A DNA stretch of 64,000 nt from Helianthus annuus (GCF_002127325.2 NC_035441.2:49914663-49978662); one strand, 5' to 3'; numbered from the stretch's first letter, positions 37,397 to 49,873 are shown. Notes: generated by a model from the letters alone, not told the origin. Numbers and translations: made by a program.

Positions 37397-38635
37397 ATGT
37401 CGTCATCTGGACTTCGTAAAACGCGACTCACTCATCAAGAAAAGAGAGACAAACGCCTTGCTGCCATCCTCGCTAAGCAAGTGGCCAAGGCTGTGAGTGA
37501 AATTTATGAGAACGTCAGCAAATCGTCTGAGGAGTCTAGAACCGACGCTCCTAAAGTTGCTCTCAAGACTGCTTTCAGCTTCAAGCAATTCAAAGCATGC
37601 GGCCCAAAGGAAATCACTAGAGAAGATGGCCCAACAGCTATGTTCCAATGGTTCGATTCCGTCGAAGTCACTCTATGCCAAAGCGGATGTCCTGATAATC
37701 TCCGTACCCTCAATGCTACCGGAGTCTTCTAGTCCCGCGCTTTAGACTGGTGGACGACCGAGAGAAACAAACACGGAAATAACGCAGCTTATGAGCTAAA
37801 TTGGGAAGAGTTGAAAGCCATCATGATGGACGAATTCTGCCCTCCCCATGAACGCCAAAAGCTGGAGGACAAGTTTTGGAACATTAAGCAGAAGGATGGA
37901 GACAACGCTGCCCTGACTGCTTGCTTTAAGCAGCTCAGTATTATCTGCCCTGATCAAGTCAAGACGCCAGACATGGCAATCAAGAAGTACATCCGAGCTT
38001 TACCCGACTATGTTGCGGATTTTGTGCACGCCGTGAAAACTGCATCGATCGAAGAAACTTACTTGCTTGCCGCGGAAATCAACGACAAGCGAGTAAAAGC
38101 TGGTATTTGGGATAAGCCCTCCAAGTCTCTGCATCAAGCTACCACCACACCAACCGCTGAAACCACCACTGCTCAACCATCAAAATCCTCACGTCGCAGG
38201 AAGAAGAACAACAACAGCAGCTCCAGCAAGAACTGTGCCGTCACTACCACTGCTGCTCCTCTCCAAGCCGTACCGGCTCAGCAGCAATCTCATCACCGAC
38301 CAGCACCAGTTACATATGCGCCGCCAGCAAAGCGTGCATACACAGGTCCCCATCCAGTTTGCTCGACATGCTCATATCATCATCCGGTGGGTCTTGCCTG
38401 TCGTTTCTGCGCTCACTGCAACATGTACGGCCATTTCACTGCTAACTGCCGTACTGGTCCTCGTCAAGCCCCAGTTCAAGCCACTGCTCATCAAGCTCTA
38501 CTCCCAGCCCCGCAAGGCCAACATGCGGCTCAGGCACCCGCGATCAACGCCCGAGTCTGTTTTGCATGTGGTGATCCCAACCACTTTGCAAACATGTGCC
38601 CGAACAGGGTTGTGAAGCAAGAGCCCCAGCAGTAA
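37397..38635 (+). pseudogene. Element C gag
   Basis: The ATG at 37397 (MSSSGLRKTRL) matches D's gag start. The gag domain includes FKQFKACGPKE, MFQWFDSVE and LDWWTTE, followed by EFCPPHERQKLE. A Ser/Thr/Pro-rich linker leads to Cys/His clusters: CSTCSYHHPVGLAC, CAHCNMYGHFTANC and CFACGDPNHFANMC. A TAG at 37730-37732 (likely CAG) and a TAA at 38633-38635 (likely CAA, in a poly-Gln stretch) interrupt an otherwise single frame that runs on into protease. Confidence 0.9.
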
Positions 38636-40045
38636 GAGCAACACCAGCAGCAGCAGCCTCAGCAGCAACAACAAGCCGCACACGCCCGAACCTTCAACAT
38701 CAATGTGTGCCAAGCCCAGGCTGACAACAACGTGGTCAATGATACGTTCCTTGTGAATGGTATTTATGCTTCATGTTTGTTTGATACTGGAGCCGATAAA
38801 TGCTTGGTATCGTTTGAATTCGAGAAGCTCCTTAGTCGTAAGCGCTCCCAACTCTCCTCGACGTTCGATGTTGAAGTCGCCACTGGAAGAACTATCGCCG
38901 TTAATTCTGTTCTTCGTGATTGTACGCTCGAGCTCAACAATCACATCTTCCCAATCGACCTCATTCCGATGCAGCTCGGAAGTTTTGACATCATAGTAGG
39001 CATGGACTTTCTTCGCGAAAACCATGCTGAAGTTGTGTGCTTTGATAAAATGATTCGATTCTTGCTTGCGAATGGTGATTTATTGTGTGTCTATGGTGAA
39101 ACTACTTCGAAAGGTCTCAAGCTCATGTCGTGTGTTCAAGGTAGCAAGTATCTCCGCAAGGAATACAAAGCCTTCTTGGCTAACATTGTAGTAGCAGAGA
39201 AGGAAAATAAAGGAAGTTCGGGAATAAACGATGTCCCCATTATATGTGAATTTCCAAACGTGTTTCCTGATGATCTTCCAGGCTTACCGCCAAGTCATGA
39301 TATCGACTTTCGTATCGACGTCATTCCTGGAGCCAACCCTGTTGCCAAAGCCCCTTATCGACTCGTACCGTCCGAAATGCGTGAACTCTCGAACCAACTC
39401 CAGGAATTACTTGAGAAAGGCTTTATTCGCCCGAGCACCTCTCCTTGGGGCGCGCCAGTCCTTTTCGTCAAAAAGAAGGATGGGTCGTTCCGGATGTGCA
39501 TCGACTATTGGGAGTTGAATAAGTTAACCATCAAGAACCGCTATCCTCTGCCTTGTATCGATGATTTGTTTGACCAACTGCAAGGTGCTACGTGTTTCTC
39601 GAAGATCGACCTACGCTCAGGCTATCATCAGCTACGCATTCAGGAAGAAGATATACCCAAAACAACATTTCGCACTCGCTACGGCTACTATGAGTTCATT
39701 GTTATGCCTTTTGGTTTAACCAACGCACCCGCGGTTTTCATGGATCTGATGAATCGCGTGTGTAAGCCATTTCTAGACCGTTTTGTCATCGTGTTCATCG
39801 ACAATGTCTTGATCTATTCCAACTCAAAAGCCGAACACGCGCAACATCTACGTTTGGTTCTCGAGCTACTCCACGGGAATCAACTCTACGCCAAGTTCTC
39901 CAAGTGTGAATTCTGGCTAGAGGAGGTTCAGTTTCTGGGCCACATCGTCAATAGTCAAGGTATTCATGTCGATCCCGCGAAGATTGAAGCAGTTAAGAGT
40001 TGGATTACGCCTAAGAACCCGTCTGAAGTCCGTTCTTTCTCGGAT
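38636..40045 (+). pseudogene. Element C protease and RT
   Basis: Same frame as gag. The Gln-rich spacer is followed by protease with [10 protein letters not shown], an intact active site. RT has [10 protein letters not shown] (usual Arg replaced by Trp), [13 protein letters not shown] and [10 protein letters not shown]. The catalytic pair reads FIDNVLIYS, so the second Asp is Asn and polymerase activity should be lost. The frame ends at a loss of one base near 40038 in the FLGLAGYY segment. Confidence 0.93.
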
Positions 40046-42052
40046 TAGCGGGCTATTATCGACGATTTATCGAAGGATTCTCTAAAATCGATGTGCCGCT
40101 TACCGCCCTTACGCATAAAGACAAGCCTTTTTTTTGGGAACCGAACAAGAGTCTGCCTTCCAAACCCTCAAGCACATGCTTTGCAATGCTCCTGTTCTCA
40201 CATTGCCCGACGGAAACGACGACTTCATTGTCTATTGTGATGCTTCCAACCTTGGTCTTGGTTGTGTTCTTATGCAGCGAGACAAGGTTATAGCTTACGC
40301 ATCTCGTCAGCTCAAAATCCACGAGAAGAACTATACAACCCATGATCTCGAGCTAGGCGTGGTTGTTTTTGCGTTAAAGATTTGGCGACACTACCTGTAT
40401 GGTACCAAGTGTACGATCTTCACCGATCACAGGAGTTTACAACACATCTTTGATCAGAAAGAACTTAATATGCGTCAACGCCGATGGGTAGAACTTCTCA
40501 ACGACTACGACTGTGAGATTCGTTACCACCCAGGCAAAGCAAATGTCGTAGTCGACGCTCTCAGCAGACGGAGTTATCTGCCCAGCATTCGCAATACCCA
40601 AGCCCAACACGATCTCGAAACTCTCATCCGCGAAGCCCAGCATGCTTGTTTCAATGAGCGCACCCTGAAGAAGGAAAGAATCTATCATGATGGAGCTCAG
40701 CTTGTAAGCAAATCGAATGGGATCTTCTACTTTCTGGACCGAATTTGGATCCCTAAGCGGACTGAATTGCGACAGATTTTAATGGACGAAGCCCTCAAAT
40801 CCTGATATTCTATTCATCCCGGTGCCGATAAAATGTATCAGGATCTTCGTTACAAGTACTGGTGGCCGGGCATGAAAAGGGATATCGCTCTTTACGTCAG
40901 AAAATGCCTGACTTGTGCAAGAGTCAAAGCTGAACATCAAAGACCCCCTGGCTTACTCGAACAACCGCCGATCCCTATATGGAAGTGGGAGAGTATTGTT
41001 ATGGACTTCACAACAAAGCTTCCACACACGTCATCAGGTCACGACAGCATTTGGGTTGTTGTTGATCGATTGACCAAATCTGCTCACTTTTTGCCAATAC
41101 AGGAAGACTAACAGGGAGAACGATTAGCCCGAATCTACACCGACAAGATCATTTGTAATCATGGTACGCCTCGCGACATCATCTCTGACCGTGATGCTCG
41201 GTTTACCTAGCGATTGTGGGAAACATTTCAAGTGGCTCTCGGTACGACGCTTAACTTAAGTACCGCATTCCATCCTCAAACCGACGGATAGACTGAAAGA
41301 ATGATTCGTACTCTTGAAGACATGCTCCGTTCGTGTGTCATAGACTTCGGTGGTAATTGGGATAAATACCTGCCGTTAGTCGAATTCTCGTACAACAACA
41401 GTTATCATACCGGCATACAAATGACACCATTCGAGGATTTATACGGAAGAAGATGTCGATCGCCTATGGTGTGGCACGAGATGGGTCACTCGCAATTAAC
41501 CGGTCCTGAGCTACTGCAAGAAACGACTGACAAAGTCTCCAAATTCAAGACAACTTGTTGAAAGCTCGAAGCAGACAGAAAAGTTACGCCGATAGACGAC
41601 GCAAGCCCCTTGAATTTGACGTTGGCAACTACGTACTCCTAAAGGTATCACCTTGGAAGGGTGTGGTCAGATTCGGCAAGAAAGGGAAACTAGCGCCTTG
41701 ATATGTTGGACCTTTTAAGATTCTGGAAAGGATCGGAAAAGTCGCCTACAAACTCGAACTACCGGAGGAACTTAGTAATGTCCACCCGACTTTCCATGTG
41801 TCAAACCTCCTAAAATGCCTGGCTTAGCATGATCTAATTGTACCTATAGACGACCTCCAAATAAACGAAACACTACACTTCGTGGAGACGCCTGTTGAAA
41901 TCATGGATCGCCAAACTAAGCAGCTCCGACGCTCGCGCATTCCTAATGTGAAAGTCCGATGGGAAGGCAAACAAGGCGCAGAGTTCACTTGGGAACTCGA
42001 AAGCGGCAAGAAGGCGAAGTACCCGCCATTGTTTGTTACTGCTTCAGCCTAA
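40046..42052 (+). pseudogene. Element C RNase H, integrase and chromodomain
   Basis: After a second frameshift near 40130 a long frame carries RNase H ([33 protein letters not shown]). Integrase follows: [43 protein letters not shown]. Stops are TGA 40803-40805, TAA 41109-41111, TAG near 41208, TAG 41289-41291, TGA 41699-41701 and another near 41826; a frameshift lies near 41545. The C-terminus keeps [10 protein letters not shown] and a chromodomain with VKVRWEGKQGAEFTWE, ending TAA 42050-42052. Confidence 0.92.
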
Positions 42053-42071
42053 TTTCGGGACGAAATTCCTT

Positions 42072-42085
42072 AAACAAGGGGAGGC
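42072..42085 (+). other. Polypurine tract of element C
   Basis: AAACAAGGGGAGGC directly before the 3' LTR. Confidence 0.85.
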
Positions 42086-44770
42086 TGTAACACCCCGTGT
42101 TTTGAAAGTCAAAGTCAAAGTCAAGATTGAAGTCAAAGGAAGAAAAGATCGCTAATTGCGATCTGTCACTCCTTGCTCAATTGCTGTTTTGACTTCTTTG
42201 ACTGTAGTTAGTCTATTTTACGATTTACGTTAGTTGTATTATGTGGAGTATTTGCAAATAATCGAAGTTTATTCGCTATATTTATCACTATTTATCGCAT
42301 ATGTTATCGCTTATCGCAATCGCGCTCGCAACTAGAAATACGCATTTTTGTTACTGTTATATGTGTGTGTGTGCCTTACGTGTTACTTGTGCATGTTTAT
42401 TTCTGATATGTGTGGTAATCAATCGAATCGTAATCGAACTCAATCGAAATCGTATTATGATAATTAGTGGAGAAAAAATAGTGCTCGATATGAGTGATTG
42501 GGATTAAAAAGTAATTTGAATAGGAAACTCCATCGCATTCGCATCGCTCGCAATCGAAATCGAAATATTAAAATCGTCGCACCAAACACTTGAATCAGGC
42601 AACTGATCGATCCGGCTACCAGCCGATCGGACAGGCTGTCCGATCGAGCTGCCTGGCCGATCGGCCAGCACTTTCCTCTTTTAGAACTCTATAAATACCC
42701 CTTGTCACTCTCCAACTTACTACTTTTGGCAAGTGACGTCCGACCAGCTCATGTTCCTCACTTTTCTTCAGATTTCTCTCGATTCCGGTAAGATCTCGTC
42801 CTAAATCTTGTACTTTCTTTATCTACATGCACTCCTACACCTTTCTATCTTTTAAATCTTAACTTTTAACCGTGAAATCATGTTTTGGCCTCAATCCACC
42901 AAGAATAACTTGGATCTAACCGATTTCCACATAAACAAACAAAGATCTTTCATAGATCTAAACATATTCACGGTGAAAGGGATTGAAAGATGGTTTTCCA
43001 ACTTTCTTTCAACTCTTTTACACTCAATGCCTTCAAAATCGATAGAAACGGAGCTTGTGCCGACTTACTAATCATTTCGGTGGTTACGTGGCCCAAGATC
43101 CGGATTCTATCCACGAGGTTCACCGATTTTGGGTTAAACATTAAACACCATTCTGAACCGTTCACTAATCGGATTTAGGTGATTCTTGTTCGATCAGGAG
43201 AACCAAGTAATGATGAGGTTCCTGTATTTGACTTGTTATCAAAATATCTCAATAAACCGACAAACAATCAAAACAACCAAGTGCAAAACGAATAGGTCGA
43301 CCAGGACAAGGTGCTGTCCGATCGGACTGCTGTCCGATCGAACTGCCAGCTGAACGGACATGCAGCCGAATGGACAGGCAGCCGAACGACTGGTCAGCCG
43401 AACGGCTAGCACATGGGTCCCACCTTTAACCAACTTATTTGAAGTTTGAGTAATGAACGAACTGCTATCCGATCGGACTACCATCCGATTGGATTACTCT
43501 TCGGATCATGAGATACTTGACTTCAACACTTAATCGATTTTTCAACATGTTCAATGCACTAGGAATGCCACCCGATCGAACTACTGTCCGAACGAGTGAC
43601 ATTTTGCTGAGAACATGTTCTTCGCTCGACCGACCGGGTAGCCGATCGGGTTGCCGATCGATCGACCGACCTGAAAGGTAAAGATACTTCAAAGTTTTCA
43701 AATACTGCAACAAAGACTTCAAAATTCAAACCATCATACACAAACACATCTTACTCAAAGGAAGAAACAATCCACTCAAACAGTCATCCGACCGGACTAC
43801 CGTCCGACTGGACAACTGTCCGAACGGACTGTCCACTGCACGACCAGCCGCCCGATCGGACTACCGACCGATCGACCAGCTGTCCGATCCACTCACCTTG
43901 TTTCCGTTTTACGTGTTACTTATCGTTATACTACCGAACTGTTCAGGCTAACCCTACTCTCAAGCGCTCCCTTCAATCCATCAACCGCTGTGAGTAGACT
44001 CGATCCCTTTTTGCTTTATGCACTTTTGGGTGTTACATACGTTACTTATTCTAAAACACAAACGAACACACTACATAATACTTTTACACACTAACCATTA
44101 CCGCATGTTATACGTGACTTAATGAATGCTTGTTTGTTATGTTTACACATGGAATGCTGTCTACCAGCCTTAATGACGACAGTACTATAGTTTGGACTCA
44201 GCACCCGCTCATGCGTGGGTTGTTAAGGACAATTATTTGCATGGATTACAGTGGTGATCATGTATTACGAACTGCCTCGGGCAGTCAACCCGCAGTCATT
44301 GGTATCGATAGGTTCATGTCGATAACTAACATGCTTTGTTTTCCGCTGTGTACATGCTGGTTATGCGTAAACTATTTCGAACTCTATATGCTATTATCAA
44401 ACTTGTATACTCGGCTTTACACTATGTGTATTGACTTTATTTTAACGTATGTGACAGGTAATTAGGATGCTTATCTGCTAGGAAAGCGAGGCTAGAATAA
44501 GGCTCTAGAGTCCAACAAATAGTTGTCTGCACAAATGAAATCAAGGGTCTCTAGAAGCAGATAAACAATTACTCTATTTAAATCTGAGTTGTCGGAATAG
44601 AACTATTTGCCTAGATTTTATCTGTAATAATTTGTTTACTGTATGAGACATGGTATGGGATATGTTATTTTAAATTGAATAGTAATGATAATTGTTATGG
44701 AAACTTCTGGACAATCTGTTTCGCTCAGTGTCATGCCCACGATGATTCCGCCATCGGTTGGGGTGTGACA
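42086..44770 (+). repeat. Element C 3' LTR
   Basis: A 2685-bp partner of 26035-28771. It lacks 54 bp present at 26863-26916, between two TCAT words, and some CCGATCGG repeats. Divergence is uneven: about 3% near the start and higher around 43000-43420. TATA box at 42690-42697. Confidence 0.95.
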
Positions 44771-44775
44771 CTGGA

Positions 44776-44969
44776 CGTGGCCTTAGTGACATAAAAACAG
44801 TGATAGACGATATGTAACATGTTTGTGTTGGTTTAAAGACAATGTAAATTACTTAGTAATTCAATAAAACGAAACTTTTGTATCAATGGTTATGAAACGA
44901 TGATTCTATTACAACACTCCCCGACGTTTCCGCCGCGGTTTCATTGTTTTAACGTGGTCGGGGTGTGAC
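44776..44969 (+). repeat. Element A 3' LTR, last 194 bp
   Basis: Matches the end of the 5' LTR (2213-2406). It stops at GTGTGAC and the next bases are D's RT, so the final A of the expected TGTGACA end is missing or changed. D's sequence at the junction starts TGCATTGG. Confidence 0.9.
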
Positions 44970-46391
44970 TGCATTGGTTAAACCAAAGGGTATCACGACG
45001 AACTCATAATAGCCATAGCGGGTTCAAAAAGCGGTCTTCGGAATATCTTCCTCCTGAATGCGTAACTCGTGATAACCTGAGCGTAAAGCGATCTTCGAAA
45101 AACATGAAGCACCTTGCAATTGATCAAACAAATGATCGATTCGAGGCAGGGGATAGCGATTCTTGAATGTCAGCTTATTCAAATCCCTATAGTCGATGCA
45201 CATCCGGAATGACCCATCCTTCTTTTTGATGAAAAGGACTGGTGTGCCCCAAGTAGAGGTGCTAGGGCGAATGAAGCCTTTGTCAAGTAATTCCTGGAGT
45301 TGACTCGAGAGTTCGTTCATTTCGGATGGAGCGAGAAGATAAGGAGATTTAGCAACAGGGTTGCCTCCAGGAATGAGGTCAATACGAAAATCAATATCAC
45401 GACTCGGGGGTAAACCAGGTAGATCATCAGGAAATACGTTTGGAAACTCGCAAACAATAGGGACATCTTTCACTAGCGTCTTCTCTTTCTTTTCCTCCTC
45501 CGCTACTACAATGTTTGCCAAGAAAGCTAAGTATTCCTTGCGAAGATACTTGCTCGCTTGGATACATGACATGAGTTTGAGACCTTTCGAAGGAGTTTCA
45601 CCATAAACACACAATAGATCGCCTTTAGCGAGCGAGAAGTGAATCATCTTATCGAAACAAACAATTTCAGCACGATTCTCACGAAGAAAATCCATGCCTA
45701 CTATGATATCGAAAGTACCGAGTTGCATCGGAATAAGGTCGATAGGAAAGATGTGATTGTTGAGTTCGAGAGTACAATCACAAAGAACAGAATTGATAGC
45801 GACGGTTCTTCCGGTGGCTACTTCAACATCGAACGTCGAGGGGAGATGGGCGCGCTTACGATTAAGGAGCTTTTCGAATTCACACACAAAGCAAGCTCTA
45901 GCGTGGATCACGGGTGCATGAGCTGCTTGTTGGCCTTGAGGAGCGGGAAGTAGAGCTTGTTGAGCACGAGCTTGACCTTGAGCTGGAGGTGGAGCTTGAC
46001 GTGGACCTGTACAGCAGTTGGCGGTGAAATGGTTGTACATGTTGCGTTGCACACAGTATCTTTAAGCGATTCCCACTAGGTGGTGGTAAGTACAAGTAGG
46101 GTAAGCTGGGTGAGGACCTGTGTATGCACGCTTGGCCGGCGGTGCATGGGTAACCGGTGTCACTACTTGGCGGTGTTGAGGCTGCAGTTGAGTAGGAACT
46201 GACTAGAGAGGAGCGGCAGCTGTAACAGCGCAATTCTTGCCACTATGGTTGTTGTTGTTCTTCCTTTTGCGACGAGAGAGCTTTGAATACTGTGGTGCGG
46301 CGGCGGTTTCAGCGGTTGAAGCAGCGGTGACTTGGTGTAGATTCTTGGAGGCTTTATCCAAATAACCAGCCTTGACTCGCTTGTCATTGAT
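44970..46391 (-). pseudogene. Element D gag end, protease remnant and RT start
   Basis: Reads on the minus strand. From 46391 down are a Ser/Thr/Pro-rich linker and [11 protein letters not shown] knuckle in broken frames, then a 342-codon frame (46052-45024). There a CFVC knuckle start is fused straight to EFEKLLNRK, so the last knuckle and the protease active site are deleted. The frame goes on with [34 protein letters not shown] and [10 protein letters not shown], ending at a TGA (45021-45023, likely from CGA). RT-like sequence continues to PFGLTNA and is cut at 44970 by element A. The remaining pol and 3' LTR of D lie beyond the left edge. Confidence 0.9.
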
Positions 46392-46396
46392 CTCAG

Positions 46397-48491
46397 TGTC
46401 ACGACCCCTGACCCCATCCTGGCCGGAATCGGTGCCGTGAGCAGTCCAGTGGTACCGATGGTTATTTTTGAAAAACGTTGCAGCGGAATTTTCATCAGGA
46501 CCGCGAGTTAGGAAAAATATCAGAGTTTATAAAACACCGGATTTGATTTAAATGGGATAAACCCCTGTTTTACAATGGTAGCTTTAATAAAGATAAATTT
46601 TATTTTATAAAACAATATTTCTTAATTTGATTAAAATAAACCACTTCTTGATACCTTTCAGTGCCGAATCTAGCCTTTATTCCAATCTATGGTAATTACC
46701 TGAAACATGTTTGAAAAAGGTTTTGTCAGTGGAAAATACTGAGTGAGATCATTCCATTTTTATAAAATATATTGTTATACCTTACAGTATTAAGGTTTTT
46801 ATATTTATTTGTATTTACCCCACTCAATTAGTATTTTGTCACATGATGGCAGTTCCAATATAACAGCAATAATATCACTCATTGGCTTACTTTCGTCCAA
46901 TAGTGAATTTATCAAATAACTATACTTTACTATTATTCAATTTATCTGTCATTAGGCGATTCCTGTGGCGGGGTCATATCACTGTTGATCATTCTTTCAA
47001 CTAGTGACTTTGGTTATATCACTGTTGATAATTCTTTCAACTAGTGACTCTGGTTATATCACTGTTGATCATTCTTTCAACTAGTGATTCTAATTATAAC
47101 ACTGTTGATCATTCTCTCAACTAGTGTCTTTGGTCATATCACTGTTGATCATTCTTTCAACTAGTGACGCTGGACATGATGATGTCCTATGACATTACTT
47201 TGTCAAATATATTATTTATGGCACAAAATCATGTAATCCAGAATAATGACATTTTATGTCAACTATTATAACTTATCCAATATGTCAATTTACTAATTGT
47301 AATATCATGATATAGTAACCTGACTACAAATAGAATACATTATATTTGACTTTATTATGGTATCCACCATTTAGATTTAGTCTTAAACATACATTAAATT
47401 TATTAACAAATTAATGTTAAGATAATATTAGTTATAATTATGGTCATGCTATTATTAGCTAACTTTTTGGTTAATCGTAAAGAGGATCAAATAATGTATA
47501 AAACTTCCCATACCAGCAGTTATTATAAAATATAATGATTTAATCACTGTAAGTATAACTGGTAACCATTTAGGATTTTTAGAAAGCATTTGTAATATAA
47601 TTGTATCACAAAAAGGTGATAAAAATGTGATAAAAGAGTATAGACTCACAAATGGTGAGAAAAGAGAAATGAACTCACATTGCAGATTTCTACGGGCAAA
47701 GTTTAGTTTACAGATAAGCCTTGATATATTGCTGATTCAATTTGGGCAGAGTCTAGCCTACTGATTAACCTAATAACAATTCACACAAACGGGGTTGTAA
47801 CTAATACAGCAGTTATGACAATTCACGAGATTAAACCCTCACAACGATTAACAAGTGCAATACTTAATAATTCAATCGGATTCGCAACAAATAACAGAGC
47901 ATAGTCCGAATTTGAACAGCACTCAAATATTCAAGTCGAAATCACGATGAATAACAAAGTATAAGCTCAATTTGAGAAGCACCCGGACAATCGTTGGATA
48001 GTTACAATCGATCGGACGTTGAATCGTAATAGCGATCGAGTTATTACCCTGATTGCCGCAGCGTTTTGAGGTGTGTGTGTGTTAATTGTGGTAAACAGAG
48101 CATAACTCCGTCTAATTTCCGACTTTGTTCGTCGTTTAAGTGCCCAGAAGCAAGTCCCGAAGCGTGCTATTTATACACGAAATTGCTCCTGCTTACGGAC
48201 AGTAAGCCTGAGCCCTTACGGTCCGTAAGGGACACCTATAATTCTTTGGCTTGCTCCCCACGGGACTAGCCCTGATGAGTCAACAGTTTTGTCCAATCAG
48301 GTTTTAACAACGTTTATTTTTAGATAATCGTCAACTAGGTTTTACCCCCCTTGAGTTTTAGGGGTCCTGATCCTGATTCCGATTGTTCTGAAACTTTCAG
48401 GGTTTGTGTAGAATTACTTGGGTGTCTTAATTTAGTTTTCCTATTGAATAAAATAATGTAATAAATAGTGGTTTTGACGAGGGTTGTTACA
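46397..48491 (-). repeat. Element E 3' LTR
   Basis: Plus-strand ends are TGTCACGACC and GGGTTGTTACA. A tandem array of five ~40-bp units (ATCACTGTTGATCATTC...CTAGTGACTCTGGTT) is at 46975-47172. A TATA box on the minus strand is at 48168-48175. Pair of 51387-53481. Confidence 0.96.
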
Positions 48492-48512
48492 TCCTCCCCA
48501 CCTTAATAAAAA
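48492..48512 (-). other. Polypurine tract of element E
   Basis: On the minus strand, TTATTAAGGTGGGGAGGA directly before the 3' LTR. Confidence 0.85.
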
Positions 48513-49873
48513 TCTCGTCCTCGAGATTTGGGTTATGATATTTCTATTAGATTTATGTCATAATTTAGTCAATAAAACTAGATTCTTAAGGTAAATGACA
48601 TAGAATCAAATTTTGTGAATACTAGTTGTATAAGTAGGGTTCAAAAAGTTCAACTGAAATAGTTCAAGAAATCGATGACAACCGAATGAGATGAAATGAT
48701 ATAGTTTCGAATGGGACTAGGTTCAAGCCAACAGATATATGATCAAATAGATATCTGTTTACAATTAGTGAATGTCTTTTTAGAATAAAATTCATGGTCG
48801 AAAGAAAACTTACTTTGATTGGCAACTGAGGAAGACTCAGAATTAATAAGGTCAGAATGAAATAATAGCACGAAGATGATTGTTAATTATCGAATCATAT
48901 CAGGAGAAAAATCAGTGTGTTAAATTTGCAAGGATACACCGAAATACAACAGAGTTTAGTGTATCATTGTCTTCATAAGACTATTTTCAAATGATGAGTC
49001 AAACGAAAGTATACGTGGGTTTTGAATGATTCGTATGTTTATAATAAGCTACAAGTTTATAACGACTCCGCAAGGTGTCGTAATGATTGGAATAATTTCA
49101 ATAATTACGGTGCTCGAACAATTTCACCGTATAATCAACTGAAAGTTTAAATGAAGAAAACTTGGATATTTATTTCAAATAGGAGTTTCAATTTATAATG
49201 AAAAGACCAAATGAAATATTATAAAATTTTCGATAAATGATGAAAGAAACGTTTAAGAAGTACATCGGAATATGATACGAATTTGTGTACTTTTATCTTA
49301 ACACATAGTTGTATTAAGACTGGTTAAGAATATGAACCAAAAATTTAAAATTCGTACATTAGGAGTGAAATTGAAAATAGTTCAAGCTACAAATTTATTA
49401 TGACGCCACAAGGTGTCATAGTGATTGAAATAGTAGCGGTGAATGAAACGAGTTTCACCATGATGTAAATCAAATGAAGTAAATCCGAATGTTTCAAATA
49501 AATTATTTTGGATTGAAATTGAAATAATTGAAGAAAGTTTTTCGATCGAAGATGATAAAGCAATAAAGATTACGAAGCGCTCGATAGATACACGGAAATA
49601 TGAAATGAATTTGTGTATCATTATCTTAGCACACGATTGTGTTAAGATTGTTTTGATAGAATAAATCAAAGCGGATTCAACATAAATAAATAATTAAACC
49701 CGTATGTAAGAGGTGCAACGAGATTAGCACAAGCTTCAAATTTGTGAAAACGTCACCATGAGGTGATCGTAACCAAATAAATGATTCAGTGGAAGTGAAA
49801 ACCAAACAAGTTTGTTATGGATCTGAAATGGATGAAATATTTGATGGAATGTATTTATTTATGAACTTAGATA
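48513..49873 (-). repeat. Element E pol-replacement region with diverged ~330-bp repeats
   Basis: No pol motifs in any frame. Blocks recur at about 330-bp spacing: a CACGGAAATATGA...TGTGTATCATTATCTTA block near 48930, 49262 and 49590, and an ACAAGTTTATAACGACTCC...AAGGTGTCGTAA block near 49050, 49385 and 49733. This gives about three imperfect tandem copies between 48700 and 49830. ORFs here are incidental. Confidence 0.75.

Larger units (their letters stand above)
26035..44770 (+). mobile_element. Element C, Ty3/gypsy chromovirus
   Basis: An 18.7-kb unit (11.2 kb without the nested element F) inserted in the 3' LTR of A with the target duplication CTGGA (26030-26034 and 44771-44775). The uninterrupted site is seen in A's 5' LTR near 2208-2212. 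Ends are TGTAACACC and GTGTGACA. Order is 5' LTR, primer-binding site, leader, gag, protease, RT, RNase H, integrase, chromodomain, polypurine tract, 3' LTR. D belongs to the same family. Confidence 0.96.

Noticed and set aside
46163..46495. 110-codon minus-strand frame
   Set aside because: It crosses the junction between element E's LTR and D's gag and is in the wrong frame of gag; a chimera made by the insertion.
49382..49669. 95-codon minus-strand frame in element E
   Set aside because: Lies within the diverged 330-bp repeats, is not kept in the other units, and shows no pol motif.
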